Shown: in pieces, positions 1 through 7,754 of the stretch | How the letters are laid out: the number at the start of each line of letters is the position of its first letter | Numbering within the stretch: position 1 is the first letter of the stretch | Assembly (NCBI GenBank): GCA_015709615.1 | Contig: CP054179.1 | Location: forward strand, 3,100,001-3,164,000 | Direction: 5' to 3' | DNA from: Gammaproteobacteria bacterium | Lineage (GTDB): Bacteria; Pseudomonadota; Gammaproteobacteria; Burkholderiales; Nitrosomonadaceae | DNA: 64,000 nucleotides | Position numbers and translations under genes: made by a program | Notes under the pieces: generated by a model | Databases searched by the model: none | The model's input: only the letters and a program-made list of their open reading frames with translations | What the model was told of the DNA's origin: nothing

Positions 1-407
1 GCGATCTGGAAGATGAGGCAGAAAAAGAAGAGCGTGAAAAAGAAACTACCGCCTTCCATGAGCTGACAGAAAAAATGAAACAAACGCTCAGCGAGCAAGT
101 AAAAGATGTTCGTGTTACTTTCCGATTAACCGAATCACCGGCTTGCTTAGTTGCGGATACGTATGATATGGGCGGAAATCTTGAGAGATTACTGAAATCC
201 GCAGGACAGAAGGTGCAACATGCCAAACCGATCCTCGAAATCAATCCACATCATCCGATGGTACAGCGATTGAAGACCGAAGTCGAAAATTTCGAGGATT
301 GGAGTCATTTACTATTCGGTCAAGCTTTGCTGGCGGAGGGAGGGCAACTTGAAGATCCGGCCGCATTTGTAAGAAGACTGAATGAATTGTTACTGCTGAA
401 ATCCTGA
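1..407 (+). CDS. htpG: Chaperone HtpG (Hsp90), C-terminal part only
   Basis: This is the last 134 or so residues of the cytosolic Hsp90 chaperone HtpG, an ATP-dependent dimeric folding chaperone; the ATPase and middle domains lie left of the window. The frame is open from base 3. An acidic and lysine-rich linker (about residues 1-25 of the fragment) is followed by the C-terminal dimerisation domain. That domain carries the typical run around SPACLV, ILEINPHHP and NELLLLKS at the end. The stop is followed by a hairpin at 436-471, so the gene probably ends its transcript here. The identification rests on recognisable C-terminal Hsp90 sequence and is firm. Confidence 0.93.
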   Translation, partial: DLEDEAEKEEREKETTAFHELTEKMKQTLSEQVKDVRVTFRLTESPACLVADTYDMGGNLERLLKSAGQKVQHAKPILEINPHHPMVQRLKTEVENFEDWSHLLFGQALLAEGGQLEDPAAFVRRLNELLLLKS

Positions 408-435
408 AGTTGATAAAGTTTTTGTGCCTCCAATA

Positions 436-471
436 AATCTTCCGGCATAAGCCTGATGAGGCCGGAAGATT
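436..471 (+). terminator. Hairpin downstream of htpG, probable terminator
   Basis: A perfect 11-bp inverted repeat (AATCTTCCGGC at 436-446 and its complement at 461-471) encloses a 14-base loop, 29 bases after the htpG stop. A second short stem, TTCAAG/CTTGAA (470-486), follows. There is no clear T-run, so it may act as an RNA-stabilising stem or an imperfect terminator rather than a classic Rho-independent one. Confidence 0.55.
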
Positions 472-564
472 CAAGAATCGCTTGAAACTTCTACTCAGTT
501 CGACTGTCCATTTCTTGCATACAAAAACATTGAACAATTTTAAAGATAAGCATTCAGGTAGACA

Positions 565-1068
565 GTGGGTAGATCAAAAAAAAATCAGATTGCGGATATA
601 ACCGAACCCTATCAAGCAAAGCTGCTGGCGCCGTTTGCTGTACTCGGTATTAAAACAGAAGAAGATTGGCTTACGGCCATAGATTATTTGCCAGTCGATA
701 CGCCGACACTCGCACCGCAGACCTTGCTGGCGAAAGAAGTATGCAGACAGTTGCAAGCTTATCTGGCGGGACCAGATTTTATATTTGATCTGAGTTTGCA
801 TATCAGCGGAACAGCGCATCAACAGCGCGTTTGGCAAGCTATTCAGGAAATTCCAAGCGGTAAAACAAGCAGTTATGCAGAAATTGCAGTGCAATTACAC
901 TCCGCTCCTCGAGCAGTAGGCCGGGCATGCGGCGCCAACCGGATACCGATCATCATACCGTGCCATCGGGTTATTGCTAAGAATGGCGGATTAGGAGGTT
1001 TTATGAATGCGAGTGATGGTGATCCCCTTGAGATCAAACGTTGGTTATTGCGTCATGAGAGCACCTGA
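565..1068 (+). CDS. ogt: Methylated-DNA--protein-cysteine methyltransferase (Ogt type)
   Basis: This 167-residue suicide repair enzyme removes O6-alkyl groups from guanine onto its own cysteine. The C-terminal DNA-binding domain is clear: IPSGKTSSYAEIA, the RAVG...N recognition helix, then the PCHRV active-site motif with acceptor Cys133 and His134. The N-terminal domain (about 1-85) is poorly conserved, as usual. The start is GTG at 565 with no strong Shine-Dalgarno sequence, so the exact N-terminus is uncertain. The end of the gene overlaps the start of xerD by 14 bases, suggesting translational coupling. Confidence 0.9.
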   Translation: MGRSKKNQIADITEPYQAKLLAPFAVLGIKTEEDWLTAIDYLPVDTPTLAPQTLLAKEVCRQLQAYLAGPDFIFDLSLHISGTAHQQRVWQAIQEIPSGKTSSYAEIAVQLHSAPRAVGRACGANRIPIIIPCHRVIAKNGGLGGFMNASDGDPLEIKRWLLRHEST

Positions 1069-1966
1069 ACTTAATGCTGGTTTGCTGGATGAGTTTTCCG
1101 ATGCCTTATGGCTGGAAGATGGTTTGTCGCGTAACACACTCGACAGTTATCGCAATGATTTGCAACTTTTTAGCGAATGGCTCAGAAAACGCAATCAAGA
1201 TAACCGGATATTGACTGACGCGACTCATACCGATCTGCTTGAATTTTTGGCTTCCAGAGTTTCCGCCAAGATCAAGGCCAGTACAACCAGCCGCGAATTA
1301 TCCAGCCTGAAGCGTTTCTATCGTTTCTTATTGCGCCAGGGAAAAATTACCACGGACCCCAGTCTCAATATTGAAACACCCAAATTGCAGCGCAGCTTAC
1401 CGGAAAGTCTGACTGAGAAAGAAGTTGAGCTGCTACTGAGTGCTCCCGACTTACAACATCCGCTTGGCTTGCGTGATCGTGCCATGCTGGAAGTTTTATA
1501 TGCCAGCGGATTGCGCGTATCGGAGTTAATCAATTTGAAGTACTCGCAGGTCAGCATGGATATGGGGGTTTTACGCGTCATGGGCAAAGGTAGAAAGGAG
1601 CGTCTTGCGCCACTGGGGGAAGAGTCTCTCGAATGGCTAAGCCGCTACACCAAAGAAGCCAGACCCTCACTGTTGAACGGTATTGTTACCGATACCATTT
1701 TTGTGACAGCGCGTGGTGCGGCTATGACACGCCAGGCGTTTTGGTACTTGATTAAGCGCTATGCGCAAGTCGTTGGTATTGAGAAGCAACTATCCCCGCA
1801 TACTCTGCGACATGCCTTTGCCACGCATCTATTGAATCATGGTGCTGATTTGCGCGTTGTGCAATTGCTGCTGGGACATGCGGATATTTCCACTACGCAA
1901 ATTTACACCCATATCGCGCGTGAACGCCTGAAACAGTTGCATGCTAAGCATCACCCCCGTGGTTAA
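1055..1966 (+). CDS. xerD: Site-specific tyrosine recombinase XerD
   Basis: XerD, with XerC, resolves chromosome dimers at dif during division. The 303-residue protein has the N-terminal SAM-like core-binding domain (about 8-95) and the C-terminal catalytic domain. All catalytic residues are readable: Arg154 in GLRVSEL, His249 and Arg252 in HTLRH, His275 in LLGHADI, and nucleophile Tyr284 in QIYTH. The N-terminus (DALWLEDGLS, NTLDSYRNDL) resembles XerD rather than XerC. The ATG at 1055 inside the end of ogt is chosen because the family begins about there; an upstream in-frame ATG at 1007 would add 16 residues that do not fit the family. No dif-like site was recognised nearby. Confidence 0.93.
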   Translation: MRAPELNAGLLDEFSDALWLEDGLSRNTLDSYRNDLQLFSEWLRKRNQDNRILTDATHTDLLEFLASRVSAKIKASTTSRELSSLKRFYRFLLRQGKITTDPSLNIETPKLQRSLPESLTEKEVELLLSAPDLQHPLGLRDRAMLEVLYASGLRVSELINLKYSQVSMDMGVLRVMGKGRKERLAPLGEESLEWLSRYTKEARPSLLNGIVTDTIFVTARGAAMTRQAFWYLIKRYAQVVGIEKQLSPHTLRHAFATHLLNHGADLRVVQLLLGHADISTTQIYTHIARERLKQLHAKHHPRG

Positions 1967-1984
1967 TCAAGCAGCGATCACGGA

Positions 1985-2458
1985 TCATCTTTTAGCTAAC
2001 AGTACATAAAACGCCAGACTCCCAAGGCCCATAAAAGTAATCAACGACCAATCGGGGATGGTGAGCGATAGGAACTGCCAATCAATAGTGGCGCAATCGC
2101 CGTTGGCTTCGAACATCTCAGGCCACCAGCCGGCAATCGGTAAGGAATTCAGAAAAGCTTCCTCCGGACTGATACCGCATTCGAATGCTTCCGGATACCG
2201 TATCAACCACGCATGCCGCGCGGCGATGATTGCGCCTGTCAGGGCAAATCCGCACAGCAAGAAACCATAAATACGGCGCCCGATTACTTTGGGGTTATGA
2301 AGGAACGCGAGCAAAGCGGTTAATCCCAATAGCCAGTAAGCAACGCGTTGCGCTACACACAACGGGCAAGGGAGCAATCCTTGCACATGCTGCAAAAATT
2401 GTGCATAGCCTAGCAGACCGATACAGCAAAGGAGAATCAATAAAAATAGTAGTCGCAT
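1985..2458 (-). CDS. dsbB: Disulfide bond formation protein B
   Basis: DsbB is the inner-membrane quinone reductase that reoxidises periplasmic DsbA. The 157-residue protein has four hydrophobic segments (about 2-22, 40-57, 62-80, 133-154). It also has both periplasmic cysteine pairs: Cys31-Cys34 in CPLC and Cys94/Cys122 in the second loop. It is convergent with xerD (18 bases between stops). An insertion sequence begins 11 bp upstream of its ATG. No Shine-Dalgarno sequence is visible in the remaining leader, and the native promoter has been separated from the gene, so expression may be altered. Confidence 0.93.
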   Translation of the reverse strand: MRLLFLLILLCCIGLLGYAQFLQHVQGLLPCPLCVAQRVAYWLLGLTALLAFLHNPKVIGRRIYGFLLCGFALTGAIIAARHAWLIRYPEAFECGISPEEAFLNSLPIAGWWPEMFEANGDCATIDWQFLSLTIPDWSLITFMGLGSLAFYVLLAKR

Positions 2459-2469
2459 TTATTTTGTTT

Positions 2470-3207
2470 GGGTCTTAGGAAGTTAAAGCGGGTTTAAACG
2501 TAACAATTTAAGAATTTCATGATAGAGATTATCACGGCGATGATTAAAACGAAATTCGGTTTCTTTCAAGTGCAGGTAGAAAGTATGTTCGGGCACACCA
2601 TTGAACTTGGCCAAACGTCTTTTAGCAAAACTCCAGAAAGACTCGATACCATTAATATGCCGCTCGCCACTGGCAAACTCATTGTCACCATGGTGAACCC
2701 TGAAGTGCTTATCAAAGCCGATATCGACCAATCCGTCATAACCACGCCATCCATCGGAATGGATTACGGTATCGGGCGCTACATGCCCACGGATAATGGC
2801 TTGCAATGTCGCTTTAGAGCAATCTGGAACAATCTCTGTATAAACTTTTCCTTGGCGTTTAAGCACACCAAAGACTATTGTTTTGCCATAAGCGCCCCGC
2901 CCCCTTTTACCCCTGACTCGCTGGACACCAAAGTAAGACTCATCAACTTCTACAGAACCTTGCAGAGGGGATTCAAGTTCGCAATTCTGGGCAATTCGCT
3001 GTCGTATTTTAAGATAAATGGTATTGACGGATCGGATAGAAATGCCGGTCAATTGGGCTGTGTCAGTAGCAGTAAAATCCATCGAAAAACATCGAATAAG
3101 TTGCCTGAATTTTGCTTCTCTGATTCGAGAACGAAAATAGTATCTGTTTTTAGCATTCATCTCAGAAAGTTAGCACACTTTAGTAAGTGCTTAACTTCCT
3201 AAGACCC
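2470..3207 (-). mobile_element. IS1595-family insertion sequence, copy 1 (738 bp)
   Basis: The element is bounded by perfect 17-bp terminal inverted repeats (GGGTCTTAGGAAGTTAA at 2470-2486; complement at 3191-3207). It is flanked by a 7-bp direct repeat TTTGTTT (2463-2469 and 3208-3214), the target-site duplication. It holds one transposase gene filling nearly all of it. An intact duplication and ends, plus a near-identical second copy at 20249-20986, point to recent transposition. The length and absence of an N-terminal zinc domain suggest the IS1016-like subgroup; this subgroup call is from memory. It sits just upstream of dsbB. Confidence 0.93.
2483..3160 (-). CDS. IS1595-family (ISXO2-like) transposase
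   Basis: This 225-residue DDE transposase catalyses cut-and-paste movement of its element. A short helix-turn-helix region (about 25-60) precedes the catalytic domain. The candidate acidic triad is Asp73 (VEVDESYFG), Asp136 (VIHSDGWRGY) and Glu173 (GIESFWSFAKRRL), with an upstream HINGIES context typical of the family. It reads full length with no stop or frameshift, so it is probably active. It differs from the second copy at residue 79 (Val here, Ala there). A long opposite-strand frame over the same bases is a shadow. Confidence 0.92.
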   Translation of the reverse strand: MNAKNRYYFRSRIREAKFRQLIRCFSMDFTATDTAQLTGISIRSVNTIYLKIRQRIAQNCELESPLQGSVEVDESYFGVQRVRGKRGRGAYGKTIVFGVLKRQGKVYTEIVPDCSKATLQAIIRGHVAPDTVIHSDGWRGYDGLVDIGFDKHFRVHHGDNEFASGERHINGIESFWSFAKRRLAKFNGVPEHTFYLHLKETEFRFNHRRDNLYHEILKLLRLNPL

Positions 3208-3360
3208 TTTGTTTTTTCTTTAATCGGTTGGATCGCTCAGTTTATCCATTAAGCGTTTATGGATTTTAGATAGTTTGTTATCATCAGAAGAATCAGCCTG
3301 ACTGATGTTTATAGTAGCACTGGAGTTTACTTTTCACTGACTTAATTGAGGAGATTTGCC

Positions 3361-3702
3361 ATGCGAACAACGATACTGACCATCACTTTGATTACTGCCG
3401 CATTATTTATTTCCGGTACATCCCTCGCAGAATTGGGGAAAATGGATAAAGCCGAAGCGCAAGCTAAAACCAAATTCGATCATATCGGATTGGCTGAGAT
3501 GTATGAAAAAGAAGCTAATGAAATGAATGCGAAAGCCAAGGAACAAAAGGTGTTACTGGAAGAATATAAACAGCATAGCGAATATTACGGGCGAGAAGGC
3601 CAAGATTTCCAGTCGCATCACGAAGCTTTATTGCGGGAATATTCCAGAGCGGCTGAGCGTAATAAGGAAATGGCTGCTTTACACCGGAAAATGATCAAGT
3701 AA
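3361..3702 (+). CDS. Small secreted coiled-coil protein, function unknown
   Basis: I do not recognise this 113-residue protein. It begins with a signal peptide (short basic start, hydrophobic core about 5-23, likely cleavage after SLA). The mature part is charged and almost certainly all-helical (KAEAQAKTKF, EMYEKEANEMNAKAKEQK), ending in HRKMIK, so a periplasmic coiled-coil protein is likely. The ATG at 3361 is preceded by GAGGAG (3349-3354) at good spacing, which decides the start over an in-frame ATG 15 bases upstream. It stands alone between an insertion sequence and a leftward DUF423 gene. Confidence 0.75.
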   Translation: MRTTILTITLITAALFISGTSLAELGKMDKAEAQAKTKFDHIGLAEMYEKEANEMNAKAKEQKVLLEEYKQHSEYYGREGQDFQSHHEALLREYSRAAERNKEMAALHRKMIK

Positions 3703-3726
3703 ACTGAAATAATACTGCCGGTCATT

Positions 3727-4101
3727 TCATTTCTCTTTCCAAATAGCATAAGCAAGCAATAACCAAGCGGTGAGAAATGAAACGCCGCCGAATGGCGTGA
3801 TCATGCCGAGTCCGCGCACGCCTGTTATGCTCAGTACGTAAAGGCTAAAGCTGAATAATACGATACCCGCCATCATTAGCCAGCCGGATACCGGCATCAG
3901 GCGGGATTTTGGAAAATGCAGCAATAGTAAGCCGATGACGATGATGCCAAAAGCGTGATAAAAATGATATTGCACGCCGGTATGATAAACCGACAGCATG
4001 TCGGCTGATATAACCCGCTTCAGTCCGTGCGCACCGAAAGCGCCCAAGGCGATGCATAAAACCGTATTCAAGGTACCCAGTATGAGAAAAGTTTTCGGCA
4101 T
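3727..4101 (-). CDS. DUF423 family inner-membrane protein
   Basis: This is a 124-residue membrane protein of the DUF423 (YgdD-like) family, whose function is unknown. Four hydrophobic segments span about residues 5-23, 46-63, 70-90 and 98-120. Family-typical stretches are GAFGAHGLK near the N-terminus, YHTGVQYHFYHAFG in the middle and TPFGGVSFLTAWLLLA at the end. It lies downstream of xseA on the same strand with 61 bases between, and could be cotranscribed. Confidence 0.88.
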   Translation of the reverse strand: MPKTFLILGTLNTVLCIALGAFGAHGLKRVISADMLSVYHTGVQYHFYHAFGIIVIGLLLLHFPKSRLMPVSGWLMMAGIVLFSFSLYVLSITGVRGLGMITPFGGVSFLTAWLLLAYAIWKEK

Positions 4102-4162
4102 CGGCGATCCAGTCCTTCTTGTTCTTGTGAAATAAGGTAATTATTGTGTGAGAGTGCGTGCT

Positions 4163-5515
4163 TCAGGAGTTCTTCGTTTTTGTGACATCCGCTTCGCACA
4201 TTCCGTGCGCGAATTTTACCTGAATTCGATCACCGCAATGAATTTGTTTGCTGTCGCGGATGATGGTGTTTTGCGCGGTGTACGTGATGCTGTATCCACG
4301 CTCAAGTACCGATTGCGGATTCAAATGAGATAGCTGTGCCTGCACATGTTGAAGCCGGATTGATAGGGACTCGAAATGACGGATATACGCAGAATTGAAT
4401 CGAGCAGCCATTTCTTTTTGTTGCTCTTCAATTCGAGCGATATTGGGACTTGCCGCCGCCAATCGTTGATTAAATTCGAGTAATTTCCACAGCTTTCTTT
4501 CCAACTGATGGCTGCAAGTTTTCATCAACCGGTCTTGCAGATGGTGCAGATGAATGGATTGCTGTCTGATACGATCACCTGGATATATCAAGCGGTGCGA
4601 CAATATATCGATCTGTTGCATGGCATTCTCTATACGATGTAACATGGCGCGAGCTAACCGCAATTGCAGGGCGTTCAAGCGCTGGCTTAATTCCTTATGA
4701 TCCTTGCTTGCCATTTCAGCCGCCGCCGTTGGTGTGGGGGCGCGGACATCGGCGGCAAAATCCGCGATGGTAAAATCCGTTTCGTGACCGACGCCGCTGA
4801 TCACCGGAATTGTGCTGCCAGCAATGGCGAGTGCGACGATTTCCTCGTTGAATGCCCATAAATCTTCAATGCTGCCACCGCCACGACATACGATCAGCAC
4901 ATCGCATTCAGCGCGTTGATTGGCGGTTGTTATTGCTGTGGCGATCAAACCGGCTGCAGCTTTTCCCTGAACTAAAACAGGGTAGAGAATAACCGGCAAG
5001 GATGGCATGCGTCGTTGCAATGTCGACAGAACATCGCGCAACGCGGCCGTATCCGGGGAGGTGATGATACCGATTTGCGTGGGGAAGGCGGGTAGTGGTT
5101 TTTTCCGCGCCGGATTAAACAATCCGGCTTTATCCAGCTTTGCCTTAAGCTTCTCGAAGGCTTCGAACAATTCTCCTAAACCGGCGCGCCGCATCGTTTC
5201 GACATTGAGCTGAAAATCACCGCGGGGTTCATAGAGAGTAACCAGCGCCAGCACTTCGACTTGCATGCCGTCTTTCGGTTGCCAATCCAGATACTGATGT
5301 TTGTGACCGAACAACACGCAGCGGATTTGCGCATTGGAATCCTTGAGTGAGAAGTACCAGTGACCGGACTGATAGCACTTCAAATTCGAGACTTCACCTT
5401 TTACCCATAGCAACGGAATGTTCTGTTCTAGGAATTGCTTGGTGTTGCTATTCAGCTCACTGACTGTAAGTACTGTACGCGCAAGGTTCGCTGATGGAAA
5501 AGGGAGAAGATTCAT
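4163..5515 (-). CDS. xseA: Exodeoxyribonuclease VII large subunit
   Basis: XseA is the large subunit of the single-strand exonuclease that cuts DNA to oligonucleotides, acting with several copies of XseB. The 450-residue protein has an N-terminal OB-fold (about 10-105: LWVKGEVSNLK, GHWYFSLKD). The catalytic domain (about 130-330) contains GIITSPDTAALRD, DVLIVCRGGGS, LWAFNEE, ISGVGHETDFTIADF and RAPTPTAAAE. A long coiled-coil region and a C-terminal strand (VLERGYSI) follow. Length and motifs match the family. xseB is not in this window. Confidence 0.95.
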   Translation of the reverse strand: MNLLPFPSANLARTVLTVSELNSNTKQFLEQNIPLLWVKGEVSNLKCYQSGHWYFSLKDSNAQIRCVLFGHKHQYLDWQPKDGMQVEVLALVTLYEPRGDFQLNVETMRRAGLGELFEAFEKLKAKLDKAGLFNPARKKPLPAFPTQIGIITSPDTAALRDVLSTLQRRMPSLPVILYPVLVQGKAAAGLIATAITTANQRAECDVLIVCRGGGSIEDLWAFNEEIVALAIAGSTIPVISGVGHETDFTIADFAADVRAPTPTAAAEMASKDHKELSQRLNALQLRLARAMLHRIENAMQQIDILSHRLIYPGDRIRQQSIHLHHLQDRLMKTCSHQLERKLWKLLEFNQRLAAASPNIARIEEQQKEMAARFNSAYIRHFESLSIRLQHVQAQLSHLNPQSVLERGYSITYTAQNTIIRDSKQIHCGDRIQVKFAHGMCEADVTKTKNS

Positions 5516-5871
5516 GATGGGCGCATGCCATTATTTGCATGATTTATTGGAACTATACCAGTGTAATGCGTAGCTCTCAAAGCGTGCTGTTACTGTATAT
5601 AAGTGACTGTTTATTAAAAATAATTGTGTAAGATTAAAAAATAATCAAGAGAAAAAAAATGTTTGGATTTGGTCACTTAATTCTTATATTGATTACATAC
5701 TCACAGACTTATCCACAGAAATTGTGGATAGAAAGCCGGTTATTTTTGCAGCAAATTGAGTATTGCGATACTGTGCATGCTGAGTCGGCTACTTAGTTAT
5801 AGAATATAATTGAAAAATTTAGGAAGGCACAGAATGATACCTGGATCTAAAGTAAGTGAGGAGATTATCAC
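5516..5871. other. Non-coding region between xseA and exbB, AT-rich with DnaA-box pair
   Basis: This 356-bp stretch separates the divergent genes xseA and exbB. Its middle (about 5605-5670) is very AT-rich, with long A and T runs. It holds the inverted DnaA-box-like pair listed separately. A 45-codon frame starting at 5659 was considered and not accepted. It must also hold the xseA and exbB promoters, but none is clear enough to place. Confidence 0.6.
5709..5731. promoter_or_regulatory. Inverted pair of DnaA-box-like sequences
   Basis: TTATCCACA (5709-5717) exactly matches the strict DnaA box consensus. Five bases later TGTGGATAG (5723-5731) is the same motif on the other strand with one end-base change. 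The inner 8 bases form a perfect inverted repeat. An AT-rich tract lies 40-100 bp to the left, the combination expected of DnaA-titrating, replication or DnaA-regulated promoter sites. Function is inferred from motif only. Confidence 0.55.
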
Positions 5872-6480
5872 GTGTTATCGTTAATTCAAGCAGCCGGCTG
5901 GCCGATCTGGCCAATCATCATTGCTTCCGTCGTGGCCTTGGGCATTATCGGAGAACGTATGTGGACATTGCGATTGAGTGTTATTGCGCCGAAGGAATTG
6001 CTTCCGAGGGTGCTAAATGAATATAAGCGCAATGGCGTGAATCCCGAAATGCTGACACGCTTGCAAAAGCACTCTCCGCTGGGGCAAATTCTTGCCGGTG
6101 GACTTAAGAATGTCAAAAGCACACGTGAAATCATGAAAGAGTCGATCGAAGAGTCCGGTCGGGTGATTGCACACGATCTGAATCGCTATCTGACAACATT
6201 GGGAACGATTGCCGCACTGAGTCCTCTGATGGGTCTGTTTGGCACTTTGGTTGGAATGATTGAGATTTTCGGATCGAATTCGCCCACCGGCAGCAATCCG
6301 ACACAGCTCGCTTACGGAATTTCCGTCGCTTTGTATAATTCCGCCTTTGGGATACTGGTAGCCATTCCCAGCATGATTTTTTACCGCCACTTCCGTGCGA
6401 AAGTCGACGATATCGTCATAGAAATGGAATTGCAGGCATTGAAGCTGGTTGAAATGGTGCATGGCGAACGGGAAACCTGA
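5872..6480 (+). CDS. exbB: ExbB/TolQ-family proton channel protein, without ExbD partner
   Basis: This 202-residue inner-membrane protein is of the MotA/TolQ/ExbB family, which with ExbD uses proton-motive force to energise TonB or Tol. Hydrophobic segments lie at about 10-28, 118-145 and 150-172. The family signature is in LTTLGTIAALSPLMGLFGTLVGMIE and the last helix pair. The start is GTG at 5872 with GTGAGGAG at 5856-5863 as ribosome binding site. An exbD gene would be expected immediately downstream, but the next bases encode only a three-codon GTG frame and then no coding sequence. TolQ cannot be fully excluded, though length and sequence favour ExbB. Confidence 0.85.
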   Translation: MLSLIQAAGWPIWPIIIASVVALGIIGERMWTLRLSVIAPKELLPRVLNEYKRNGVNPEMLTRLQKHSPLGQILAGGLKNVKSTREIMKESIEESGRVIAHDLNRYLTTLGTIAALSPLMGLFGTLVGMIEIFGSNSPTGSNPTQLAYGISVALYNSAFGILVAIPSMIFYRHFRAKVDDIVIEMELQALKLVEMVHGERET

Positions 6481-6786
6481 GTGAGTCTATAAATTTGTGC
6501 GCATGGCTTGTAGTGCATATCTTCAATCGAAGCATCGAAGAGAGTATCTTGCCACGAGGCTGGAATGACAAATGCCGCGAAACATGATGCCAACGTAGTA
6601 GTGTATACTTCGGTTCAGTCAATTTGGACTTGAAATATAAGCAGGAACAGACAGGTAAGCGGAAAGGTGAATGTTTTCTGTTGCCCTTTGATCGCGGAGT
6701 CTGGAGATCGCGAAGTCAAACTGAATTAAGTGATAGTCAATGGTTTTCTTAGCAAAAGATTGGCAGGCTGATTGCTTTATACGTAC
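6481..6786. other. Non-coding region between exbB and mlaA
   Basis: In 306 bp I see no gene, tRNA or clear terminator. No ExbD-like sequence (transmembrane helix followed by a periplasmic domain) can be read in any frame on the + strand. The promoter of mlaA presumably lies here. The region may be the scar of a rearrangement after exbB. Confidence 0.5.
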
Positions 6787-7611
6787 ATGAACGAGAACAG
6801 GGGTATTTTGAGAAACACAAATCCGATCACAAATCATAGCTACCTGATTGTTATTTTGTTGTTTGTTTGTATTATTGTGCTGCAAGGTTGCGCATCGGTG
6901 CCGAAAAATGGTGATCTGGAAACGGATCCGGTTGATCCGCACGAAAAGATTAATCGTGCTTCTTACGATTTTACCGATAAAGTGGATCGGACGGTGTTCG
7001 TGCCCATTGTGAACGCCTACATCGATTATGTTCCGAATGCTGCGCAGCGGTCCATTGGCAATTTCTACGATAACTTGTCTTACCCCAATGTCATGTTGAA
7101 TTCTTTTCTGCAGGGCAAGGTAAAGCAAGGTGCTTCCGATACCTTACGTTTTTTTGTGAACTCAACCGTGGGAATGCTCGGACTTTTTGATATGGCATCG
7201 CACATGGGATTACAGAAGAATGATGAAGATTTTGGTCAGACACTCGGAGTATGGGGTGTGGATCCCGGGTCTTACTTGTTCATTCCCCTTGTCGGTCCGA
7301 GCAGCGAACGTGACGTAACCAATATCCCCGTAGGTATTTTTACCAATGTATTATTCTATGCCGGTCTTGCGGTCGGATCATACTTTGCGGCTCCTTTGAC
7401 TATCCTGGGTGCTATCGATAAGCGTGCGCGCTTGGTGGGGGCAATGCGAATTCGCGACGAAGCTGCAATTGATCCCTATTTGTTCGTGCGCGAAGCCTCC
7501 ATGCAACAACGTGAATTTCTCGTGCACGATGGCAGACTGCCGTTGGACCTTTATGACTCTGAGCCTTTTCAGGATAATCCTTTTGAGAAAGACGGGAAAA
7601 AGAAAAAATAA
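6787..7611 (+). CDS. mlaA: MlaA/VacJ family outer-membrane lipoprotein
   Basis: MlaA removes phospholipid from the outer leaflet of the outer membrane and passes it to MlaC for retrograde transport. The 274-residue protein has a lipoprotein signal with lipobox LQGC (Cys35). Family blocks follow: DPHEKINRASYDFTDKVDR, NFYDNLSYPNVMLNSFLQGK, DTLRFFVNSTVGMLGLFDMA, EDFGQTLGVWGVDPGSYLFIPLVGPS. It ends in a very basic tail. The ATG at 6787 is used; a TTG five codons earlier is possible and no strong ribosome binding site decides. It sits just upstream of the hopanoid genes, in keeping with an outer-membrane lipid role. No mlaBCDEF genes are seen here. Confidence 0.92.
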   Translation: MNENRGILRNTNPITNHSYLIVILLFVCIIVLQGCASVPKNGDLETDPVDPHEKINRASYDFTDKVDRTVFVPIVNAYIDYVPNAAQRSIGNFYDNLSYPNVMLNSFLQGKVKQGASDTLRFFVNSTVGMLGLFDMASHMGLQKNDEDFGQTLGVWGVDPGSYLFIPLVGPSSERDVTNIPVGIFTNVLFYAGLAVGSYFAAPLTILGAIDKRARLVGAMRIRDEAAIDPYLFVREASMQQREFLVHDGRLPLDLYDSEPFQDNPFEKDGKKKK

Positions 7612-7754
7612 TGAATACGAATTATCGTCTCGTGTCTGTTTTTATAAACTATTTACCAGAAGCTGTTTGTATGTAAAATCAAAATCAGCCTGAACGGTAG
7701 CGAATGAATTATCCATTGGGGAATTTGTAACGTAATATAAGTGCTTAGGAATAT

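Noticed and set aside
2519..3202. 227-codon frame opposite the transposase, also at 20298-20981
   Set aside because: It is the antisense of the conserved transposase; the product has no family features and appears in both copies only because the DNA is the same.
5605..5731. Chromosomal origin of replication
   Set aside because: Only two boxes are seen and none of dnaA, dnaN, gyrB, gidA or parAB is nearby.
5659..5796. 45-codon frame starting MFGFGHLILIL, faintly like a TatA start
   Set aside because: No TatA amphipathic helix follows, the ribosome site is only an A-rich run, and it spans the DnaA-box pair; tatA is present elsewhere.
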